Notes under the pieces: generated by a model | What the model was told of the DNA's origin: nothing | The model's database searches: none | The model's input: only the letters and a program-made list of their open reading frames with translations | From: Acanthamoeba sp. SK_2022b | Lineage: Eukaryota; Discosea; Longamoebia; Acanthamoebidae | NCBI GenBank assembly: GCA_027943245.1 | Contig: JANDJZ010001763.1 | Span: forward strand, 1-46,454 | Direction of reading: 5' to 3' | Length of the DNA: 46,454 bases | Part shown: positions 41,574 to 46,454 of the stretch, in pieces | Layout: every line of letters starts with the position of its first letter | Numbering within the stretch: position 1 is the first letter of the stretch | Translations under genes and position numbers: made by a program

Positions 41574-41635
41574 TTTTTCAGTTTCACCGTTTTCACCGCA
41601 TCCACTGCAAACCCCGCCAACACAGGAGAAGACAA

Positions 41636-43441
41636 ATGCCCAGCTACAACCCGCCCCTGCGCGACATGCAATTCCTCATGCACGAGGTGTTCAAGGTCAC
41701 GGATGACTACCGGCAGATGACGGCGCATGCCGAGGTCGATGCCGACACCATCAACGCCGTGCTGGAAGAGGCGGGCAAGTTCGCGGCCAATGTGACGTTT
41801 CCGCTGAACATCAGCGGCGATGCCGAGGGCTGCGTGCTGAACAAGGAAACCCACGAGGTCACCACGCCCAAGGGCTTCAAGGAGGCCTACCAGAAGTACG
41901 TGGAAGGCGGCTGGCCTTCGCTGTCCTGCGACACGGCCTATGGCGGCCAGGGCCTGCCCTTTGCGGTGAACTCGGCGCTGTACGAGATGCTCAACAGCGC
42001 CAACCAGGCCTGGACCATGTACCCCGGGCTGTCGCACGGCGCCTACGAGGCCCTGCATGTGCATGGCACGGAAGAGCAAAAGAAGCTGTACCTGCCCAAG
42101 CTGACCAGCGGCGAGTGGACCGGCACCATGTGCCTGACCGAGCCCCATTGCGGCACCGACCTGGGACTGCTGCGCACCAAGGCCGAGCCCGTGGCCGGCG
42201 CGCCCGAGGGCACCTACAAAATCACCGGCAACAAGATCTTCATCAGCGCTGGCGAGCACGACTTCACCGACAACATCGTCCACTTGGTGCTGGCCCGCCT
42301 GCCCGATGCGCCCCCGGGCTCCAAGGGCATCAGCCTGTTCGTGGTGCCCAAGTTCGTGGTCAAGGCCGATGGCTCGCTGGGCGAGCGCAACCCCATCTTC
42401 TGCGGTGCGCTGGAGCACAAGATGGGCATCCATGGCAATGCCACGGCTCAGATCAATATCGACGGCGCCATCGGCACCCTGGTGGGCCAGCCGAACAAGG
42501 GTCTGCAGGCCATGTTCGTGATGATGAATGCCGCCCGCCTGGGCGTGGGCAACCAGTCGCTGGGCCTGACCGAGGTGGCCTACCAGAACGCCCTGGCCTA
42601 TGCCAAGGACCGCCTGCAGATGCGCAGCCTGTCGGGCACCAAGGCCAAGGACAAGCCGGCCGACCCCATCATCGTCCACCCCGACGTGCGCCGCATGCTG
42701 CTGACGGCCAAGGCCTATGCCGAAGGCGGCCGCGCGCTGGTGACCTACTGCGCCTTCCTGATCGACAAGGAGTTCAACCACCCAGACGAAAAGGTGCGCA
42801 AGGACAGCGCCGAGCTGGTGGCGCTGCTGACCCCCATCGTCAAGGCCTTCATCACCGACAACGGCTGGACGGCCACCACCATGAGCCAGCAGGTCTATGG
42901 CGGCCATGGCTTCATCACCGAATGGGGCATGGAGCAGTTCGTGCGCGATGCGCGCATCAACATGATCTATGAAGGCACGAACGGCATCCAGGCGCTGGAC
43001 CTGCTGGGCCGCAAGGTGCTGGGCAACCAGGGCGCATCGCTCAAGAAGTTCGGCAAGCTGGTGGCGCAACTGGTGGAGGAAGAGGGCGTCAACGAGAAGA
43101 TGGCCGAGTTCATCAATCCCATCGCCTACCTGGGCGACCAGATGACCAAGTTCACCACCGAGATCGGCTTCAAGGGCATGCAAAACCCCGACGAGGTGGG
43201 CGCCGCCTCTGTGGACTACCTGCGTGTGGCGGGCCACCTGGTGTTCGGCTACTTCTTCGCCCGCATGGCCCAGGTGGCGCTGCGTGAAATCGCCAAGGGC
43301 AACACCGACCCGTTCTACCAGGCCAAGCTGCAGACCGCGCGTTTCTACTTCGCCAAGCTGTTCCCCGAGACCGCGACGCTGATGCGCACGGCCCGCGCGG
43401 GCAGCAAGTCCCTGATGGACACGGACGCGGCGCTGGCCTGA
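41636..43441 (+). CDS. Acyl-CoA dehydrogenase (fatty acid beta-oxidation)
   Basis: This 601-residue FAD enzyme would oxidise acyl-CoA to trans-2-enoyl-CoA. The N-terminal helical domain is followed by the mid beta domain with TGTMCLTEPHCGTDLG near 160 and KIFISAGEHDF near 197. The C-terminal helical domain has MSQQVYGGHGFITEWGMEQFVRDARINMIYEGTNGIQALDLLGRKVL near 418-463, where YEGT contains the usual catalytic Glu. A C-terminal extension of over 100 residues marks the longer, long-chain-type subfamily. An AGGAGAAG Shine-Dalgarno lies before ATG 41636. Electrons would go to electron-transfer flavoprotein, which is encoded elsewhere. Confidence 0.95.
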   Translation: MPSYNPPLRDMQFLMHEVFKVTDDYRQMTAHAEVDADTINAVLEEAGKFAANVTFPLNISGDAEGCVLNKETHEVTTPKGFKEAYQKYVEGGWPSLSCDTAYGGQGLPFAVNSALYEMLNSANQAWTMYPGLSHGAYEALHVHGTEEQKKLYLPKLTSGEWTGTMCLTEPHCGTDLGLLRTKAEPVAGAPEGTYKITGNKIFISAGEHDFTDNIVHLVLARLPDAPPGSKGISLFVVPKFVVKADGSLGERNPIFCGALEHKMGIHGNATAQINIDGAIGTLVGQPNKGLQAMFVMMNAARLGVGNQSLGLTEVAYQNALAYAKDRLQMRSLSGTKAKDKPADPIIVHPDVRRMLLTAKAYAEGGRALVTYCAFLIDKEFNHPDEKVRKDSAELVALLTPIVKAFITDNGWTATTMSQQVYGGHGFITEWGMEQFVRDARINMIYEGTNGIQALDLLGRKVLGNQGASLKKFGKLVAQLVEEEGVNEKMAEFINPIAYLGDQMTKFTTEIGFKGMQNPDEVGAASVDYLRVAGHLVFGYFFARMAQVALREIAKGNTDPFYQAKLQTARFYFAKLFPETATLMRTARAGSKSLMDTDAALA

Positions 43442-43521
43442 ACGGCTTCACTCCAACATGGGAGCACGGGCTGTGCGCATCAGCGTGGCCTGTGCGCCTT
43501 TCTAGGCGAAAGGGGTTTGAA

Positions 43522-43962
43522 ATGAAGGCATATCAAGCACTGGCAGCAATGGTGCTGGGCCTCACGGCCGTCGCGGCGCAGGCGCAGATGACGCCCGTGG
43601 GCCTGTGGAAGAGCGTGGACGACAAGAGCGGCGAAGCCAAGTCCGAGATCCGCGTGGCCGAGAACGACGGCGTGGTCACAGGCCGCATCGAGCAGATCCT
43701 GCGCAAGGGCGCCGATCCGGCCGCCACCTGCACCGAGTGTTCTGACGACCGCAAGGGCCAGCCGCTCAAGGGGCTGGAGATCATCCGCGGCGCCAAGAAG
43801 GCCGAGGGCAAGGACGTCTGGGAAGGCGGCAAGATCCTCGACCCCGAAAACGGCAAGACCTACACCCTGCGCCTGACGCCCATCGAGGGCGGCGCCAAGC
43901 TCGAGGTGCGCGGCTCCATCGGCCCCTTTGGCCGCACCCAGACCTGGGTGCGCGTGCAGTAA
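43522..43962 (+). CDS. Secreted DUF2147-type small protein
   Basis: This 146-residue protein has a signal peptide (MKAYQALAAMVLGLTAVAAQA|Q) and a single small beta-barrel-like domain. The domain begins PVGLWKSVDDKSGEAKSEIRV and contains C-x-x-C in TCTECSDDRKGQPLKGL, ending in GPFGRTQTWVRV. This layout is that of DUF2147 proteins, which frequently sit beside beta-oxidation genes in betaproteobacteria. The function is unknown; lipid binding has been guessed for the fold but I see no evidence. ATG 43522 lies after a GAAAGGGG Shine-Dalgarno-like stretch. Confidence 0.85.
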   Translation: MKAYQALAAMVLGLTAVAAQAQMTPVGLWKSVDDKSGEAKSEIRVAENDGVVTGRIEQILRKGADPAATCTECSDDRKGQPLKGLEIIRGAKKAEGKDVWEGGKILDPENGKTYTLRLTPIEGGAKLEVRGSIGPFGRTQTWVRVQ

Positions 43963-43970
43963 ACCATTCC

Positions 43971-43997
43971 GGAAGGCGGCCGCAGCGGCCGCCTTCC
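43971..43997. terminator. Perfect 27-bp inverted repeat between two genes
   Basis: GGAAGGCGGCCGC and its exact complement GCGGCCGCCTTCC flank a single A. It lies 8 bases after the DUF2147 stop codon and 19 bases before the next start. There is no T-tract, so it may act as an RNA-stabilising or factor-dependent stop. Confidence 0.55.
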
Positions 43998-44016
43998 TCC
44001 CACTTGTGGAACATCC

Positions 44017-46419
44017 ATGTCCCGATTCAATGTGAAGAAAGTCGCCGTGCTCGGCGCTGGCGTGATGGGAGCGCAGATCGCGGCCCATCTGGTCAATGTC
44101 AAGGTGCCCGTGGTGCTGTTCGACCTGCCTGCCAAGGAAGGCCCGAAAAGCGGCATCGCCGAGCGCGCCATCGCCAACCTCAAGAAGCTCAAGCCTTCGC
44201 CCATCGGCGTGGCCGAGGACGCGGACCTGATCCAGCCCGCCAACTACGAGGAGCACCTCAAGCTGCTCAAGGGCTGCGACCTGATCATCGAGGCCATTGC
44301 CGAGCGCATGGACTGGAAGCTCGATCTGTACACCAAGATCGCGCCCCATGTGGCCAAGCACGCCATCGTGGCGTCCAACACCTCGGGCCTGTCCATCACC
44401 AAGCTGTCCGAGGCGCTGCCCGACGCGATCAAGCCGCGCTTTTGCGGCATCCACTTCTTCAACCCGCCGCGCTACATGCCGCTGGTGGAGCTGATCGCCA
44501 CGCCGACCACGCAGCCCGTGGTGCTGGACCAGCTCGAAGCCTTCGTCACCAGCGGCCTGGGCAAGGGCGTGGTGCGCGCCAAGGACACGCCCAACTTCAT
44601 CGCCAACCGCATCGGCATCGCCGGCATGCTGGCCACCATGAAGGAGGTCGAGAACTTCGGCCTGACCTTCGACGTGGTCGATGACCTCACCGGCAAGAAG
44701 CTGGGCCGCGCATCCAGCGGTACCTTCCGCACGGCCGACGTGGTGGGCCTGGACACCATGGCCCATGTGATCAAGACGCTGCAGGACAACCTCAGCGCCG
44801 AGACCGATCCCTTCTACGGCAGCTTCGGCACGCCGCCCGTGCTGGCCAAGCTGATCGAGCTGGGCAACCTGGGCCAGAAGGCGAAGAAGGGCTTCTACAA
44901 GAAGGTCGGCCGCGACATCCTGCAGTTCGAGCTGGACAGCGAGGACTATGTGCCCGCAGGCGGCAAGGCCGACGAGGTCTATGGCCGCATGCTCAAGAAG
45001 CCTGCTGCCGAGCGCCTGAAGCTGCTGCGCAATGCCGAGGGGGCGCAGGGCCGCTTCCTGTGGGCCATCCTGCGCAACAGCTTCCACTACGCGGCCATCC
45101 ACCTGGAGAGCATTGCGGAGTCCGCACGCGACGTGGACCAGGCCATGCGCTGGGGCTTCGGCATGAAGCAGGGCCCGTTCGAGCTGTGGCAGGAAGCCGG
45201 CTGGCTGGAAGTGGCGAAGATGGTCCAGGAGGACATCGATGCCGGCAAGGCATTGAGCAAGGCGCCCCTGCCCAAGTGGGTCTTCGAAGGCCCGGTGGCC
45301 GAGGCCGGCGGCGTGCACACGGCGCAGGGCTCGTGGAGCCCTGCCAAGGGCCAGTTCGTGCCCCGCCGCGTGCTGCCCGTCTACGAGCGCCAGATCTTCC
45401 CCGAGAAGCTGCTGGGCGAAGACAGCCTGCCCGACTGGAAGACGGCAGGTACCACGATCGCCGAATCCAAGGCGCTGCGCACCTGGACGCTGGACGGCCA
45501 GATCCTGATCGCCAGCATCAAGAACAAGATGCACGCCATCAGCCCCGAAGTCATGGAAGCGCTGATGGAGGCCGTGGACGTGGCCGAGACCGACTTCCAG
45601 GGCATGGTCATCTGGTCGGGCGATGCGCCGTTCAGCGTGGGCGCCGACCTGGAAGCCACCATGCCGGCCTTCGTGATCGGCGGCGCCGACGCCATCGAAA
45701 GCGTGGAGCAGGAGCTGCAAAACCTGATGCTGCGCATCCGCTACGCCCAGGTGCCCGTGGTTGCGGCCATCCATGGCATGGCGCTGGGCGGCGGCTGCGA
45801 GCTGGCTGTGTACAGCGCACGCCGCGTGGCGCATATGGAAAGCTACATCGGCCTGGTGGAAGTCGGCGTGGGCTTGGTGCCCGGCGCGGGCGGCCTGACC
45901 TACATCGCGCGCCGCGCGGCAGAGAACGCCGCCACCAGCACGGGTAAGGACCTGCTGCCCTTCCTGACCGAAGGCTTCACGGCCGCGGCCATGGCCAAGG
46001 TGGGCACCAGCGCCATCGAGTCGCGCAAGCTGGGCTACCTGCTGGACAGCGACCTCATTGTGCCGCACAAGGACGAACTGCTCTTCGTCGCCATCAACGA
46101 GGCCAAGTCCATGGCCGCAGGCGGCTGGCGCGCGCCGCTGCCGCGCAGCTTCCCCGTGGCGGGACGCAGCGGCGTGGCCACCATCAAGGGCTCGCTGGTC
46201 AACATGCGTGACGGCGGCTTCATCAGCGAGTTCGACCAGCATGTGGCCAGCCTGATCGCCAACGTGGTCTGCGGCGGCGACGTGGATGCGGGCACCCTGG
46301 TGGACGAGGCCTATCTGATGAAGCTCGAACGCAAGGCGTTCTGCCACCTGATCGGCCATCCGAAGACCCATGAACGCATTCTCGGAATGCTGAACACCGG
46401 CAAGCCCGTCCGGAATTGA
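44017..46419 (+). CDS. 3-hydroxyacyl-CoA dehydrogenase / enoyl-CoA hydratase fusion (FadN-like order)
   Basis: This 800-residue bifunctional enzyme of beta-oxidation starts with the NAD-binding hydroxyacyl-CoA dehydrogenase domain (VAVLGAGVMGAQIAAHLVN near 9-27; catalytic His in FCGIHFFNPPRYMPLVEL near 145-162). A C-terminal dehydrogenase helical domain (about 190-400) follows, then a crotonase domain (about 490-700). The crotonase domain has GADLEATMP, HGMALGGGCELAVY near 586-599 and GLVEVGVGLVPGAGG near 612-626, supplying both conserved Glu residues of hydratases. This order is opposite to E. coli FadB and is that of Bacillus FadN-like proteins common in Burkholderiales. A thiolase gene would be expected beyond the window. 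Confidence 0.93.
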   Translation: MSRFNVKKVAVLGAGVMGAQIAAHLVNVKVPVVLFDLPAKEGPKSGIAERAIANLKKLKPSPIGVAEDADLIQPANYEEHLKLLKGCDLIIEAIAERMDWKLDLYTKIAPHVAKHAIVASNTSGLSITKLSEALPDAIKPRFCGIHFFNPPRYMPLVELIATPTTQPVVLDQLEAFVTSGLGKGVVRAKDTPNFIANRIGIAGMLATMKEVENFGLTFDVVDDLTGKKLGRASSGTFRTADVVGLDTMAHVIKTLQDNLSAETDPFYGSFGTPPVLAKLIELGNLGQKAKKGFYKKVGRDILQFELDSEDYVPAGGKADEVYGRMLKKPAAERLKLLRNAEGAQGRFLWAILRNSFHYAAIHLESIAESARDVDQAMRWGFGMKQGPFELWQEAGWLEVAKMVQEDIDAGKALSKAPLPKWVFEGPVAEAGGVHTAQGSWSPAKGQFVPRRVLPVYERQIFPEKLLGEDSLPDWKTAGTTIAESKALRTWTLDGQILIASIKNKMHAISPEVMEALMEAVDVAETDFQGMVIWSGDAPFSVGADLEATMPAFVIGGADAIESVEQELQNLMLRIRYAQVPVVAAIHGMALGGGCELAVYSARRVAHMESYIGLVEVGVGLVPGAGGLTYIARRAAENAATSTGKDLLPFLTEGFTAAAMAKVGTSAIESRKLGYLLDSDLIVPHKDELLFVAINEAKSMAAGGWRAPLPRSFPVAGRSGVATIKGSLVNMRDGGFISEFDQHVASLIANVVCGGDVDAGTLVDEAYLMKLERKAFCHLIGHPKTHERILGMLNTGKPVRN

Positions 46420-46424
46420 TATGT

Positions 46425-46454
46425 CCCCCCTGAGTCGCTTCGCGCCTTCCCCCC
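46425..46454. repeat. Start of a Comamonadaceae-type dispersed intergenic repeat (cut by the window)
   Basis: C6-TGAGTCGCTTCGCGCCTTCC-C4, just after the last stop codon, looks like the left part of the short C-rich palindromic repeats frequently seen after genes in Acidovorax/Delftia-type genomes. The right half is outside the window, so this is a recollection-based call. Confidence 0.4.

Noticed and set aside
43480..46371. 963-codon open frame on the minus strand opposite the hydroxyacyl-CoA dehydrogenase gene
   Set aside because: It is a mirror frame produced by GC-rich codon use of the clear plus-strand enzyme; its translation is low-complexity and His/Gln-rich with no domain.
1..46454. 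CRISPR arrays, rRNA or tRNA genes
   Set aside because: No regularly spaced repeats and no tRNA- or rRNA-like sequence were seen anywhere in the window.

Overview
This GC-rich window reads like a chromosome segment of a Comamonadaceae betaproteobacterium, most likely Delftia or a close Comamonas relative. The basis is codon and GC character, the argB / two-component / slmA neighbourhood, a Comamonadaceae-type S-layer (nanopod-like) protein gene, and a dispersed-repeat-like sequence at the right edge. The genus is an inference; no rRNA or tRNA gene is present to confirm it.

Layout. (1) 10-7269 is the 3' part of a type II secretion (T2SS) operon: gspH, I, J, K, a PilN/GspL-like gene, gspM, a GspC/PilP-like gene and the secretin gspD, nearly all with 4-bp overlaps. 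A small lipoprotein gene follows (7338-7766). (2) 8051-10769 is a highly expressed-looking surface-layer protein gene, cut after codon 28 by an IS481-family insertion sequence (8135-9332). The IS has a 6-bp target duplication and a curious 121-bp tandem duplication of its left end. A periplasmic parvulin gene follows (10855-11805). (3) 12025-24106 is a surface polysaccharide locus: an ABC exporter (Wzm/Wzt with a C-terminal carbohydrate-binding domain), two methyltransferases, two acyltransferases, a 1263-residue three-domain methyltransferase/glycosyltransferase on the opposite strand, a GT2 glycosyltransferase and a WecA-like initiating transferase. (4) 24216-28249 is core chromosome: argB, an OmpR-type regulator with its histidine kinase, and a SlmA-like nucleoid occlusion factor.

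(5) 28352-40716 is the most interesting block. It is a compact phage-derived island with a Mor-like activator, a divergent self-cleaving (S24) CI-like repressor with three operator-like sites between them, and a complete-looking siphophage TAIL module: tail terminator, tube, G/GT chaperone with a textbook -1 frameshift site, 1653-residue tape measure, distal proteins, and an AT-rich swapped Asp-box fibre. There is no capsid, portal, terminase, integrase, replication or lysis gene. All reading frames are open and tightly coupled. The repressor/activator pair is analogous to PrtR/PrtN of Pseudomonas pyocins. I propose a candidate flexible (F-type-like) tailocin or other domesticated tail particle; a decaying prophage remnant is the main alternative. 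The first tail gene has its ribosome-binding site buried in a two-tier hairpin.

(6) 40866-46419 is a fatty-acid beta-oxidation cluster: a TetR regulator with a palindromic operator, an acyl-CoA dehydrogenase, a small DUF2147-type periplasmic protein and a fused 3-hydroxyacyl-CoA dehydrogenase/enoyl-CoA hydratase.

How they fit: regions 1 and 2 probably make and export a surface layer, in this strain apparently switched off by the IS. Region 3 builds the polysaccharide to which such layers commonly attach. Region 5 would kill or interact with related strains. Regions 4 and 6 are housekeeping metabolism and regulation.
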